Part shown: one piece after another, positions 34,674-44,398 of the stretch
How the letters are laid out: the number at the start of each line of letters is the position of its first letter
Position numbering within the stretch: the stretch's first letter is position 1
NCBI GenBank assembly: GCA_025055795.1
Contig: JANWVV010000009.1
Location: 44,676-108,675 of the forward strand
DNA length: 64,000 bases
From: Gemmataceae bacterium
GTDB lineage: Bacteria; Planctomycetota; Planctomycetia; Gemmatales; Gemmataceae
Reading direction: 5' to 3'
Program-made: the position numbers and the translations under genes
Notes under the pieces: generated by a model
What the model was told of the DNA's origin: nothing
Seen by the model: the letters and a program-made list of their open reading frames with translations, nothing else
The model's database searches: none

Positions 34674-36470
34674 ATGGGGTCCGCACCGTGGACAGCGATG
34701 GAACTGGAGCGGCCATGGCGGGCACATTACCCAGCCGGTGTGCCAGGGCAACTGAATTATCCTGAGGCGCCGGTATACTGGCTGCTGGAGCAAGCAGCGG
34801 CACGGACACCCGAGCGGCCAGCCTTACGTTTTTTTGGTCATCAGTGGCAGTATCGGGAACTGCTGGAACTGGCGCGGCGGTTCAGCGACGCGTTGCGGCG
34901 ACGGGGACTGCAACGAGGGGAACGTGTCGGGGTACTGCTGCCCAATTCCCCCGAGTATCTGCCGAGTTTGTTCGGGATCTGGATGGCCGGTGGTGTTGCT
35001 GTCCCATTGAATCCTTTGATGGTGGCGGAAGAAATCGCCGGCTTGCTCGGCACTACCCAGTGCCGCTTCCTTGTCGGCATGGACCTGTTGCTCCCGTTGG
35101 TTCCCCTCAACGGTCCGGAGGCCCCGGAGGGCCTCATCGTTACCCGCATCGACAACTACCTGCCGTGGTGGGACCGGCAACTATACCGGATGGCCCGCAT
35201 CCACCGGCTAGGGCTAGGGGCTAGTTTGCCGCCCCGTGCCGTCGAGTGGGAAACGTTTGTTAGTGAAGGCAGTAGCGACACTCCTGCCGAAAAAGTCAGC
35301 GGCGAAGACCTGGCCAACATTTTGCCTACAGGTGGAACGACGGGGCATCCCAAGGCTGTGATGCTAACTCACAAAAATCTGTTAAGTAATGCCTGGCAGC
35401 TGTTCCATTGGACAGGCCAACGAGTCGGTCAGGACGTAGTATTGGGGTGTCTCCCGTTTTTTCACAGCTATGGACTGATGTGCTGCGGTCTGAGTGCCGT
35501 GGCCATGAGTGCGACGATCGTCCTGCATCACCGCTTCCGAGCTGACAAGGTCCTACGGCTGATCGAGCAGGAGCAACCGTCGATCATTCCCGCCGTTCCT
35601 GCCATGCTGGCAGCGTTCAACAAGGAGTTGCGTCGACGCAAGTATAACATCCGAGGGGTTCAGTCCGTCATTTCGGGAGGCGCAGCCCTGCCGTTGCCTG
35701 TAGCCGAGGAGTTTTCCCGGCACACAGGGGCCACGGTGGTCGAAGGATACGGCCTGTCGGAGGCCAGTCCGGTGACCCATGCAGGCCCCCTAGACGGCAC
35801 AGCCCGGCCGGGCACCATCGGCCTGCCGCTGCCCGATACCGATGCGTTGATCGTCGATGCCGAGACTGGCACACGTCTGTTACCTCCCGGCCAAGTTGGG
35901 GAACTGATCATTCGCGGTCCGCAGGTGATGCGGGGCTACTGGAATAATCCGGAGGCCACGGCGGCGGCCCTGCGCGATGGCTGGCTGTTCACCGGCGACC
36001 TGGCAACTTGCGATACCGATGGCTTTTTCCGCATCGTGGACCGTAAGAAGGATCTGATCATCACATCGGGGGTCAACGTCTATCCGGGCGACGTGGAGGC
36101 GGTGCTCCGCCGCTTCGACCAGGTGGAGGACGTGGCCGTTTTCGGGGTACCCGATCCGGACCGGGGGGAACTGGTGGCTGCTGTCGTTGTTCCCCGCCCA
36201 GGGGTGACGTTCAACCGGCGAGCTTTCGATGCCTTTGCCCGCGAGCACCTGGAAGTTCACAAGCGACCACGCAAGGTGGAAGTCAGTCATGCCCCCTTGC
36301 CCCGGAGTGCAGTCGGCAAGGTATTGCGGCGGTTGCTCCGCGAAAAATTCAGTGGCACTGAAAGCGAACAGCCAGCCGATACGTCACCTGCCTCGGCGGC
36401 AGGAGCGTCTGGAACTGCCTCGGCTTCCACCCGGACTACGCCGACGGTTTCTTCCGCGCCCCCCTCCTGA
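34674..36470 (+). CDS. Long-chain acyl-CoA synthetase (AMP-forming)
   Basis: A 598-residue ANL-superfamily enzyme that activates fatty acids as acyl-AMP and transfers them to CoA. Motifs: P-loop-like ILPTGGTTGHPKAVMLTH (A3), VVEGYGLSEASPV (A5), DGWLFTGDLATCDTDGFF (A7), DRKKDLIITSGVNVYPGDVE (A8) and the catalytic Lys in PRSAVGKVLRR (A10). The ATG at 34674 has GGGGGG upstream. A low-complexity Thr/Ser/Ala tail of about 35 residues follows the A10 motif. The thiolase gene begins 95 bases later on the same strand, suggesting a fatty-acid degradation unit. Confidence 0.9.
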   Translation: MGSAPWTAMELERPWRAHYPAGVPGQLNYPEAPVYWLLEQAAARTPERPALRFFGHQWQYRELLELARRFSDALRRRGLQRGERVGVLLPNSPEYLPSLFGIWMAGGVAVPLNPLMVAEEIAGLLGTTQCRFLVGMDLLLPLVPLNGPEAPEGLIVTRIDNYLPWWDRQLYRMARIHRLGLGASLPPRAVEWETFVSEGSSDTPAEKVSGEDLANILPTGGTTGHPKAVMLTHKNLLSNAWQLFHWTGQRVGQDVVLGCLPFFHSYGLMCCGLSAVAMSATIVLHHRFRADKVLRLIEQEQPSIIPAVPAMLAAFNKELRRRKYNIRGVQSVISGGAALPLPVAEEFSRHTGATVVEGYGLSEASPVTHAGPLDGTARPGTIGLPLPDTDALIVDAETGTRLLPPGQVGELIIRGPQVMRGYWNNPEATAAALRDGWLFTGDLATCDTDGFFRIVDRKKDLIITSGVNVYPGDVEAVLRRFDQVEDVAVFGVPDPDRGELVAAVVVPRPGVTFNRRAFDAFAREHLEVHKRPRKVEVSHAPLPRSAVGKVLRRLLREKFSGTESEQPADTSPASAAGASGTASASTRTTPTVSSAPPS

Positions 36471-36565
36471 TCGCCGAGGCCATCCTTCCGGCTCTGGTTG
36501 GGCAACTTTCGGGCCGCCGCTACCAGATAATAGGATTCATATCTGCCACCCAGGAGGTCAGCTTT

Positions 36566-37873
36566 ATGTCCACACCACTACCGCGGCTGGCCGTTGTGGC
36601 TGGAGCCCGTACCCCCTTTGCCAAGGCCTTTACCGCCCTAACCAACGTAACTGCGGAGCAACTGGGGCGCGTGGCTCTGCTAGGGGCTTTGCAAAAAGCG
36701 GGTCTGACACCGGCGGACGTCGGAGAAGTGGTCTTCGGCAATGTGGGGGGGCAACCTGATGCGTCCAATGTGAGCCGAGTGCTCGCCCTGCGAGCAGGGG
36801 TGCCCTATGACCGCATTGCCCACACTGTCAACCGCAATTGTGCCTCGGGCATGGAGGCGATCATCTCTGCCTGGCATATCCTGTGTGAAGGACGCAGCGA
36901 CCTGATCGTCGCCGGCGGGACCGAATCGATGACCAACGTGCCGTTCATCTGGAGCCGGCAGGCACGCGATTGGTTTATCCAGTGGGGCCGGGCCAACTGG
37001 AAAGGCAAGCTACGGCTTCTTACCCGCTGGCGCCCCTCCTTTTTCCGACCTATCGCTGCTTTGGAACTCGGTCTGACCGATCCGGTCTGTGGTCTGAACA
37101 TGGGGCAGACGGCTGAAATTCTGGCCAAAGAGTTCGGCATCAGTCGCGAGGAACAGGACCGGTTTGCTCTGCTGAGTCATCAACGAGCCACCGCTGCCTG
37201 GCAACGTGGTTTTTTCCAGGACGAGGTCGTCCCCGTACCGGCCGAATGGACCGGGGGTGCCGCCCTGGAACGGGATACCGGCCCCCGACCACAACAGACG
37301 CTGGAAGCTTTGGCCAAGTTGCCGCCGATTTTCGACCGTAGCGGGCAGGGCACTCTGACAGCAGGAAATAGCTGCCCGGTGACGGATGGGGCCGCTGCGG
37401 TGGTGCTGACCACACAGGAACACCAGCGGCAGCGCTGGCCGGACCGGCCGGTGCTCGGATACGTCTGCGGTTACGCCTTGGCCGGCTGCGATCCGCGGCG
37501 CATGGGATTAGGGCCCGTCTTTGCCATTCACAAGCTATTACGGACCCACCGGCTGAGTCTGCGGGATTTCGACCTGATTGAGATCAATGAAGCGTTTGCC
37601 GCACAGGTCCTGGCCTGTTTGCGGGCGATGGCCTCGGCGGAATTCGCCCGTAAGGAGTTGCACGAGACCGAACCACTAGGCGAGATCGATCTGGACCGAC
37701 TCAACGTCAACGGAGGGGCAATCGCCTTGGGGCACCCGGTGGGGGCCACGGGAACGCGACTGGCCCTGACCTTACTGCGGGCCTTGCGGGAACGGGGGTT
37801 GCGGCGAGGCCTGGCCGCGCTATGTGTCGGCGGCGGCCAAGGCGCTGCCCTCTGGCTGGAAACCCAAGAATAA
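36566..37873 (+). CDS. Acetyl-CoA acyltransferase (thiolase)
   Basis: A 435-residue thiolase, closest in length and motifs to the FadI/trifunctional-beta type. The acyl-accepting nucleophile is Cys92 in HTVNRNCASGMEAI. The other conserved blocks are EINEAFAAQVLA, NVNGGAIALGHPVGATGTR and the second active-site Cys in ALCVGGGQGAA. It cleaves 3-ketoacyl-CoA to acetyl-CoA and shortened acyl-CoA. The start has AGGAGG at about 36551. It follows the acyl-CoA synthetase gene; no FadB/FadJ partner is present in the window. Confidence 0.92.
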   Translation: MSTPLPRLAVVAGARTPFAKAFTALTNVTAEQLGRVALLGALQKAGLTPADVGEVVFGNVGGQPDASNVSRVLALRAGVPYDRIAHTVNRNCASGMEAIISAWHILCEGRSDLIVAGGTESMTNVPFIWSRQARDWFIQWGRANWKGKLRLLTRWRPSFFRPIAALELGLTDPVCGLNMGQTAEILAKEFGISREEQDRFALLSHQRATAAWQRGFFQDEVVPVPAEWTGGAALERDTGPRPQQTLEALAKLPPIFDRSGQGTLTAGNSCPVTDGAAAVVLTTQEHQRQRWPDRPVLGYVCGYALAGCDPRRMGLGPVFAIHKLLRTHRLSLRDFDLIEINEAFAAQVLACLRAMASAEFARKELHETEPLGEIDLDRLNVNGGAIALGHPVGATGTRLALTLLRALRERGLRRGLAALCVGGGQGAALWLETQE

Positions 37874-37986
37874 TCGACAGCAACACAGTGCCCGAATGGT
37901 TCTTTTCGCCTGCCCCCCTGCCTTGCGCAACAACAAAGCTGCAACACACCCTGGAGGCAGAACAACCACGTTGTCCGAGCGACTCC

Positions 37987-39309
37987 TTAGTTGTCCTTCC
38001 ACTTGCTCTTAGCGGCATTCGCCTTTCTTTCGATGTCAAAATAGTGGCCCAGGACGGCCAGCCAGTGCCATCCTTCATCGTTCGGTTTTACCGTCATTCC
38101 TCCAATGATAATTCCGGACATTTCATCGGTACTTCGCTCGCCCCAGCGGATTCGTCTGGGTGGCGAATAGGGATTACGCGGATGGTTCTCCGAATTGTCC
38201 CAGATGAACTCAGCCTTGATGATGGTTCCCCGTGGTAGCACCAGTGGCTTGGCGTACACGTATGTGTCCTGCCAACGATAGTCCCAATCATCGATATACA
38301 GCAATGATCGCTTGGTTTTGTCGGGTAGTTCAGCCCAGACACGCACCTGCTTGCCAATCATGTGCATGTGCGCAAAGATGGAGCGGATTTCATAATCCAC
38401 TGGCAGTTGGAATTGATCTGTTCGTTTATAGTGTCTTTCGCCTGGGGGGATATCAATTTCGTTATTTGCCAGCAAAATGACGCTAGGGTTGCGTTTAGGA
38501 GGCTTGTCGGCGAAGTAAATACCGATTTGGGGTTGGTCCCATTCTTCCTTGCCGGTGGGGTGGTAATGCATCTGCAGGACGACGTCCATTCCTTGTGGCA
38601 GAACACCGGGCTGATCCTCTGGCAATTCGTGAGTCATCATGCCCGGAGCGTAGCCGGGGAGGAAGCCGCGGGGGAGAAAACCGGGATCGAAGCGAATGTA
38701 GTAGCCGTCTTTTCGGGCAAGTTCGTAGGCTTTGCCTTTGTGAACGTCCAGCATGGGCACAGCGTGATGAGCGACCCGCTTGTTGCTGGGCAGTACTTGG
38801 ACCGCACGGAAGGGTTGGTCCTTTGTCAAGCCAGTGGGCAGCACGAAGTGGACATACAAATCATCGCCCTCGGCGGGAATACGGAAGGGCTTTTCTACTT
38901 TCAGGATCAGACCAGGTGGTCCAAGGTGCCAGCCATCCGTGAACTTGGGCAGCGGCGGCAAATCTTTGGCATCCCCTTCAGGCATGCCGGCCTCGTACCA
39001 CTTCTGAATGATGGCGATCTGCTCTTCAGACAGAGAGCGGTCGTACAGGAACTGGCCATGCCCCTTGACCGGTTTCCAGGGGGGCATCACCCGACGGGTC
39101 GTGACTTCAACCAGTTGCCGGCCTCGCCTCTTGGCATCGGCATACGTGATAAGATTGAAAGGTCCTACTTCATTGGGTCGATGACACGAGGTGCAATGAT
39201 TGTACAAAATCGGAGCCACGTCTTTGGTAAAGGTGAGCTCACCTCCCACTGCGGAACTAGCCAGAAACCACACAGAGCCCATCGTTATAAAAAGCCAACG
39301 CCCTAGCAT
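37987..39309 (-). CDS. Cytochrome c-copper type II monooxygenase-like fusion protein
   Basis: A 440-residue secreted protein. A signal peptide (1-22) is followed by a short cytochrome-c-like domain with one haem site CTSCH (39-43) and an axial-Met candidate in RRVMPPWKP. The C-terminal two thirds resemble copper type II ascorbate-dependent (PHM/DBM-like) monooxygenase domains: paired His in RVAHHAVPM (181-182), MHYHPTG (248, 250) and IFAHMHMIG. Such fusions occur in planctomycetes and acidobacteria; their substrates are unknown. A thioredoxin-like redoxin gene lies just upstream on the same strand. Electron delivery from haem to copper is inference. Confidence 0.8.
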   Translation of the reverse strand: MLGRWLFITMGSVWFLASSAVGGELTFTKDVAPILYNHCTSCHRPNEVGPFNLITYADAKRRGRQLVEVTTRRVMPPWKPVKGHGQFLYDRSLSEEQIAIIQKWYEAGMPEGDAKDLPPLPKFTDGWHLGPPGLILKVEKPFRIPAEGDDLYVHFVLPTGLTKDQPFRAVQVLPSNKRVAHHAVPMLDVHKGKAYELARKDGYYIRFDPGFLPRGFLPGYAPGMMTHELPEDQPGVLPQGMDVVLQMHYHPTGKEEWDQPQIGIYFADKPPKRNPSVILLANNEIDIPPGERHYKRTDQFQLPVDYEIRSIFAHMHMIGKQVRVWAELPDKTKRSLLYIDDWDYRWQDTYVYAKPLVLPRGTIIKAEFIWDNSENHPRNPYSPPRRIRWGERSTDEMSGIIIGGMTVKPNDEGWHWLAVLGHYFDIERKANAAKSKWKDN

Positions 39310-39384
39310 GCGAACCCCTCCTGCAGGGTCAAAAGGTGGTCATAAACTGCTGGCTGAAAATCCATCAAACACGGTTATACTTGG

Positions 39385-39993
39385 CTATTTGTTTCGAGGA
39401 GGCACCTCGATGTAACAGCCGATGGCTTTGGTACGTGCGACCGGTACGGACTTACCGCTGAGAATGGCATCGAGGGCATTCTTCAGATCATGGGTAGTTG
39501 GTTGCAGTCGTCTTTTGCCGAAATCGCTATACAAGTCGTTGATCCGACCCAAATACAGCAATTCCCCTGTGGGTGACAAAACGGCAGCTTCCGGTTTAAC
39601 GGATGCTCCCACTTTGCGGGCTAATTTCATCTGGGGATCGAGTATAGCGGGGCTGGAGTAGCCGTACTCCTTAGCGTGCTTGCGAGCTGCTTCCTTGGTC
39701 AGATCGGCGTCGGCATAGACCATACAAAACGCCACCTTTTTCGGTTCATATTCCTTGCGCAGACGGGCAATCTCCGGAGCATATGCATTGGAAATCGGGC
39801 AGTCGTAGCCGATGAAAATAAGAACTACAGCTTTGCAGCTTTCAGGTCCCGGCAGGCGCCATTTATCGCCCAACACATCAACAAATGCATCGTCTTCATC
39901 CTCCACGAGAGCGGCATGCAAGCGACACGAGCCGCCTACCTCAGAGGTGACGATGGAAAAAGTGAAGAGAGTAAAAAGTATTGGGGCTTCCAT
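39385..39993 (-). CDS. Secreted thioredoxin-like redoxin
   Basis: A 202-residue protein with an N-terminal hydrophobic signal sequence (MEAPILFTLFTFSIVTS) and a thioredoxin-fold AhpC/redoxin domain. The active-site region is FIGYDCPISNAYAPEI, with Cys65 as the single peroxidatic-type cysteine and no resolving Cys at the CxxC position. Other fold markers are VAFCMVYADADLTKE and AAVLSPTGELLYLGRIND. The start at 39993 has AAGGAAG upstream. It lies 75 bases upstream of the cytochrome-monooxygenase gene on the same strand and is likely in its operon. Confidence 0.75.
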   Translation of the reverse strand: MEAPILFTLFTFSIVTSEVGGSCRLHAALVEDEDDAFVDVLGDKWRLPGPESCKAVVLIFIGYDCPISNAYAPEIARLRKEYEPKKVAFCMVYADADLTKEAARKHAKEYGYSSPAILDPQMKLARKVGASVKPEAAVLSPTGELLYLGRINDLYSDFGKRRLQPTTHDLKNALDAILSGKSVPVARTKAIGCYIEVPPRNK

Positions 39994-40613
39994 AGAGGCT
40001 TCCTTATTCTCTTTGTGCAATCATGGGTCTATGCAGTGAGGTGCTACTGTTGCAAGGTGCTACTGTTGCTGATATGTCAAAGTTTCAGCGAATGATCAAA
40101 GGCGAGAATGCGACGGATTCTCCTTCCAAAAGATAGAAGTGACCAGTTTGTCTGTGGGTTATTAACAACACGCCCAGTTCCTGGGCTAATTTTTTGCTTG
40201 GATTATTGAGGAATTGTCATCGAGGGACCGTGACCAATGCGCAGGCACTGCCTCGAGCACGTCAGAGCTGGGACCAGGCAAACAACCGCACCCGGCCGAG
40301 CTCGGTCCTAACCCCATCCTGCGTTGAGCACCTCAGAGCTAGAGGCAAAGCAGACTTGAAAAGGCAACCCCTTAGGGCTCTAGCGGTGTCAGGAACAGGT
40401 CAAGCAGCAAGTACCCCTCCCCTGTCTACGTGCCGTTTCGGATGCAGTGCCGGATGCAGTGCCGGATGCAGTGACGGGGGACATTCGGCCGCATTTGTTT
40501 GCACAAACTTGCACTACTGACTCTGTGATCAGGATATCGGACAATTCGTCGCAAGTGCTTGGAATGCGAGGGATTTGCGTTGATTTGCCTCGGTCGGCAT
40601 CGCGGTGCTTGAG
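39994..40613. other. Intergenic region with a 12-bp tandem repeat
   Basis: No gene is supported. It includes the three-copy repeat at 40440-40475 and lies upstream of the redoxin gene and next to the minus-strand tRNA-Asp. Confidence 0.4.
40440..40475. repeat. Three tandem copies of a 12-bp unit
   Basis: GGATGCAGTGCC at 40440-40451 and 40452-40463, then GGATGCAGTGAC at 40464-40475 with one mismatch. No gene is associated. Confidence 0.85.
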
Positions 40614-40687
<74 letters not shown>

Positions 40688-41062
40688 GTTGTCAACACAT
40701 ACTATATGCCCACTATGGCTGGATGGCAAGAGTTTTTTCTACCGATTTTGCTCTGTTTGTCCCCCGGCTAAAGGCGTCCACCAGCACAAATTATCTGGTG
40801 ATTTATCGTCACCGTCCGGACTGTTCGTGGCGTCCATACAGACCTCGAATCAACTGCCTGCGGCTGGAGTCAAGCCAACAGACAAATTGGCGTCAAACAC
40901 AACTGCGTCCTCGGTTTATCAGATAATGTCATATTTGTGTGAGAATTTGCAAAACCGGGCAATGTTCTGGCACAATCTGTAGAATGAACGAAGGGGAACC
41001 ACCATCTATAAGGTGCGGGGCGTGGGCGGGCAGAGGGGTCAGAAGCGATGGGGGGACGTGTC
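40688..41062. other. Intergenic region between tRNA-Asp and the putative molybdenum-carrier gene
   Basis: No gene is supported. The downstream gene's ribosome-binding sites are at its right end. No strong promoter was recognised. Confidence 0.35.
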
Positions 41063-41614
41063 ATGGCGGCTTTTGAATTGAAGCGGGTCATTTCCGGGGG
41101 CCAGACCGGAGCAGACATCGGCGGACTGAAGGCCGCCAAGGCCTGCGGCATTCCCACCGGCGGGTGGATGCCCAAGGGATTCCTCACTGAGGACGGCCCC
41201 CGACCCGAATATGAACGACTCTACGGCATGTTTGCTCTATCCACCAGCGAATACAACAAACGTACCCGTCGGAACGTCGAGTTTGCCCGAGGCACTCTCT
41301 GCATTGCCCGCCGCTGGAATGCCGATGGCGTAGCCGCCACAATCCGCTATGCCGAAGAGTTAAACCGGCCCTTGCTCAAAGTCCCTTATCCCCAGTCGCC
41401 TCGCTCCCCCAACAAGGTAACCCCAGAAGAAGTCTACCGCTGGCTGGTTGACAATAACATCTTCGTGCTCAACGTGGCGGGAAATCGTGAAAGCAATGCC
41501 GAGGGCATCGAACAGTTCACCTACGAATTTCTCGTCCAGGTTTTTCAATTGGTAAGGGGAACCCCGCTACCGGAGGCGGCGTCCCAGCCGGGTTTATCCC
41601 CCGCAGAGCGGTAA
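41063..41614 (+). CDS. Putative molybdenum cofactor carrier protein
   Basis: A 183-residue protein starting MAAFELKRVISGGQTGADIG. The GGQTGAD motif near the N-terminus and the LOG/Rossmann-like continuation (ACGIPTGGWMPKGFLTEDGP, RTRRNVEFARGTLCIA, LNVAGNRESNAEGIE) match the MoCo-carrier family, which is thought to bind and store molybdopterin cofactor. GGGGGA lies about eight bases upstream of the ATG at 41063; an in-frame ATG at 41048 is also possible. It could serve molybdo/tungsto-enzymes such as the FwdB product, but nothing in the local context shows this. Confidence 0.75.
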   Translation: MAAFELKRVISGGQTGADIGGLKAAKACGIPTGGWMPKGFLTEDGPRPEYERLYGMFALSTSEYNKRTRRNVEFARGTLCIARRWNADGVAATIRYAEELNRPLLKVPYPQSPRSPNKVTPEEVYRWLVDNNIFVLNVAGNRESNAEGIEQFTYEFLVQVFQLVRGTPLPEAASQPGLSPAER

Positions 41615-41888
41615 ACTGCTTGTTTTCAGGGATCCCCATCGATCCAAAATCAGACAAAATGGTGTCGCACCGGAAACCGGTGACAGGGAGCTTTAACCCC
41701 ACCGTGTCAACGGCACTGAAGAGAATGCTCCTCAAAGGGCCGAGCGTGATTGGTCAACTCCGTTGGTGGTCGACGGAACAGTGCCGCGGTTTTGCTCCAG
41801 ACAAAGCTGCAGCGGCTAGTGAAATTTCGTCCTTCTCCACCCAAGGCTTTGATAGGGTGAGACTTCAGTCCTGCCAGGGGAACGGTGT

Positions 41889-42473
41889 TCAGCGACGGGT
41901 GGCCGCGATGACCGCTACCTGAATCCGAGCCTCGATCGAATACCCCAAGTGCACGGGCACTTCCACAATAGTGTTGGCTTCCTTGATGTGCTGCTCCATG
42001 CGGATCATGTCCGGCTCGACCATGAGGTTTTTGCCTTTGAGATACTTGCTGATTTCGACAGGTCCGATTGAGCCATACAGGTGGCCTTCCTCGTTGGCGT
42101 TGGCTTCGATGGTAATAACCGGCAGGCGGGAGAGTTGCTCGGCCAGCACTTTGAGGTCTGCAATTTTGGCCTCGCGAGCTTTCTGGATCTGGATTTTGTA
42201 TTGCTCGAGGCGGCGGAGATTCTCCTCGGTCGGCGCCACGGCCAGGCCATAAGGGAACAGATAGTTACGCGCATAACCAGGACGAACACGGACGACCTCG
42301 CCTTGTCGTCCCAAATGGGGAATGTCTTGCACCAAAATGACAAACACGTTGCCGTGGGCATCCTTTTTAACCTGTTGCCGCTTTTTGACTTTCTTTTTGG
42401 GCAGGCGGCGGGTCGCCGCAGTCGAAGCCGTTGCACTAGTAGGAGCAGAAGAAGCAGACGTTTTTTTGGCCAT
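41889..42473 (-). CDS. rplI: 50S ribosomal protein L9 with basic N-terminal extension
   Basis: A 194-residue protein; standard L9 is about 150. The L9 core starts around residue 42 (NVFVILVQDIPHLGRQGEVV), with VRPGYARNYLFPYGLA and a C-terminal domain (EEGHLYGSIGPVEISKYL). It binds 23S rRNA near the L1 stalk. The first ~40 residues are a Ser/Thr/Ala then Lys/Arg-rich extension (ATRRLPKKKVKKRQQVKK) absent from E. coli L9. It is in the rpsF-ssb-rplI group, but rpsR is missing between ssb and rplI. Confidence 0.92.
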   Translation of the reverse strand: MAKKTSASSAPTSATASTAATRRLPKKKVKKRQQVKKDAHGNVFVILVQDIPHLGRQGEVVRVRPGYARNYLFPYGLAVAPTEENLRRLEQYKIQIQKAREAKIADLKVLAEQLSRLPVITIEANANEEGHLYGSIGPVEISKYLKGKNLMVEPDMIRMEQHIKEANTIVEVPVHLGYSIEARIQVAVIAATRR

Positions 42474-42770
42474 AGCAATACCCCTCTGCAGGCAAGGGCC
42501 ATCGGGTCCCCGGTCCGCGTAACCGGCTCACTCAGTCGCACAGCGGCACACCCCGAGTGACGTTTCACCATCGGGAACTGTCATGTTAGCGATCACACAC
42601 CGGATTGTCCGCGGGGGACGTGAAAAAAGATCGGATTTCCCATGCTGATTGACGGGAAAGGAAAGGACATACCCGGTTTTCGGGGTCAGAGCGGTGCGTA
42701 CCCGACGGTTACCCGTCTTTGCCAGCCCTCGGGAATTGACCGATCCCAATTGCTGCGAGGACAAATCCTT

Positions 42771-43280
42771 TCAGAAGGGGATGGGATCGTCGTCAGCCGA
42801 GGTGGAGGAGGCAGCGGTCTCGTTGCCGTAGGAGTCTGCCAGTTCGTCTGCTGGTGGCGGAGCAACAGGGCGGGCAGCAGCGGCCCGTTGGGGGACAGCC
42901 GCACCGTTTTCCGGATTGCGACTACCCAGAAATTCGATACTTTCGACGACCACTTTATGTTTGAAGCGTTTGCCGCCACCGTTTTTGTCTTCCCATTGAT
43001 CCAGTTGCAACCGCCCCTCGATGTACAACGGATCTCCCTTACGGGCAAATTGGTAGATCAGTTCCGGCAGATTGCGGCGGTTATCTGGCCGGCTGTAGGC
43101 TTCACAATCGATGTACAGCGGATTGGGATCGCTTTCCCACTGGCCCGTCTGCGGGTTTTTGCGGCTCCGCCCCACGGCAAAGCGGAATTTGATCACCGTA
43201 TTACCACTCGGCAGGGTACGGGGCGGCTCCGGATTGTCGGTCAACCGGCCAATCAGCATCACTTTGTTTAGCGTCGCCAT
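42771..43280 (-). CDS. ssb: Single-stranded DNA-binding protein
   Basis: A 169-residue protein with the OB-fold of SSB (ATLNKVMLIGRLTDNPEPP, GNTVIKFRFAVGR, DPLYIEGRLQLDQWEDKNGG) and the acidic C-terminal tip DDDPIPF that recruits replication and repair partners. It forms a tetramer on ssDNA. The ATG at 43278-43280 is the conserved start; the frame continues back to 43490 without similarity. The gene lies between rplI and rpsF on the minus strand. Confidence 0.95.
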   Translation of the reverse strand: MATLNKVMLIGRLTDNPEPPRTLPSGNTVIKFRFAVGRSRKNPQTGQWESDPNPLYIDCEAYSRPDNRRNLPELIYQFARKGDPLYIEGRLQLDQWEDKNGGGKRFKHKVVVESIEFLGSRNPENGAAVPQRAAAARPVAPPPADELADSYGNETAASSTSADDDPIPF

Positions 43281-43654
43281 GTGCGACCTCCTTTCGGATG
43301 GGCCTCGGCATCGGGAAACGGTCAGGCATCGGGAACAGGGAGAGGCCACATCCTCATCACCACTATTCCACACCAGGTAACTGATCGCAAGGTCGGTAGT
43401 GAAAAAAATTTCGATGCTCGGACCATGCCTACTCCCCCAGGGGTATTGGTGTCGGCTCCTGTTTGCGTCTAGTGTCGACGGGCCAACCATTACTAGTTGA
43501 GACAGTTACTACAGAAAAGACCGGGGGATCAGCTAGAGTTGCCAAGTGTGCAGGGAATGCAGGCTGCTTTGTTTCTGGCGGTTCGAAAAGACCAATCGTT
43601 GAATTTCCCATAGAATGTTTGGGGATGTGATCACCGCTGTGCAGAGGAAGCAAC
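43281..43654. other. Intergenic region between ssb and rpsF
   Basis: It is longer than usual for this normally compact group. No gene is supported, and rpsR is not found here or in 42474-42770. Confidence 0.4.
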
Positions 43655-44164
43655 TTATTGCGGTTTGTCCGTTTCCTCGGCGGCACGGCGTGCGCGACGG
43701 GTCGTCGTCGCTGGCGGCGGGGATGCCACTTCCGTAGCGGCTGCCCCCTCTGCAGCAGAGGTCGGTGGGGTGTCATCGCCCAAAGGCAGGTCCTCACGCA
43801 TGCCACGCAGAGCAAACGCCGTCGACTGGTCTTCACGGGCCACGCTCAGCATAACGTCGACCCATTTCGGGTGCAGCCGAAGGGTCAGATGCCGCAATAC
43901 CAGCCCTTCCTGCAACTTAATGTCGCGATCCAGTTCCCGCTGCTTCTGACTATCCTGTTGGTAGTAGATCACATGATAGGCCCCTTTTTTCAGCTTGCGG
44001 ATGGGATAGGCCAACCTGTGGTTGTAATCCCAGGGACGGCTGATCAGAATTGTGGCCTCGTGACGTTCCCACAGGGCATGGAGCTGCTTGATAACACCTT
44101 CGCTATCGGCATTCACCTTGCTTGGATCCAGCAGCAGCATCGTCTCGTACGTGTTAACAGGCAT
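43655..44164 (-). CDS. rpsF: 30S ribosomal protein S6 with C-terminal extension
   Basis: A 169-residue protein; the S6 core is about 100 residues. The core starts MPVNTYETMLLLDPSKVN and includes RPWDYNHRLAYPIRKLKKGAYHVIYY. S6 binds 16S rRNA in the platform with S18. An extension of about 60 residues, rich in Pro/Ala/Thr then Arg/Glu, follows the core. The ATG is at 44162-44164, with GGAGG about 12 bases upstream. S18 is not encoded in the window. Confidence 0.92.
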   Translation of the reverse strand: MPVNTYETMLLLDPSKVNADSEGVIKQLHALWERHEATILISRPWDYNHRLAYPIRKLKKGAYHVIYYQQDSQKQRELDRDIKLQEGLVLRHLTLRLHPKWVDVMLSVAREDQSTAFALRGMREDLPLGDDTPPTSAAEGAAATEVASPPPATTTRRARRAAEETDKPQ

Positions 44165-44398
44165 AGCAGATCGTGCCTCCAGGGAGACTGCCGCAAAGGC
44201 AGTCGGTAACTCTGGCTCCAACAACTGGGGCCACCTTCCCGGTCATCCCCCAAGAGGGACTTCGCCGTTGCCCAGTCAGCAAAACCGAAGCAGACCGGGC
44301 CACTTCCTCCAGGCGGTGTCGTCCCCGTCGTTGACCTCTTCTTTCCCCATAGGAAGAGGAGCCACCGGTTCAAAAGTACTTCGGAAAGTCTGATTTTA

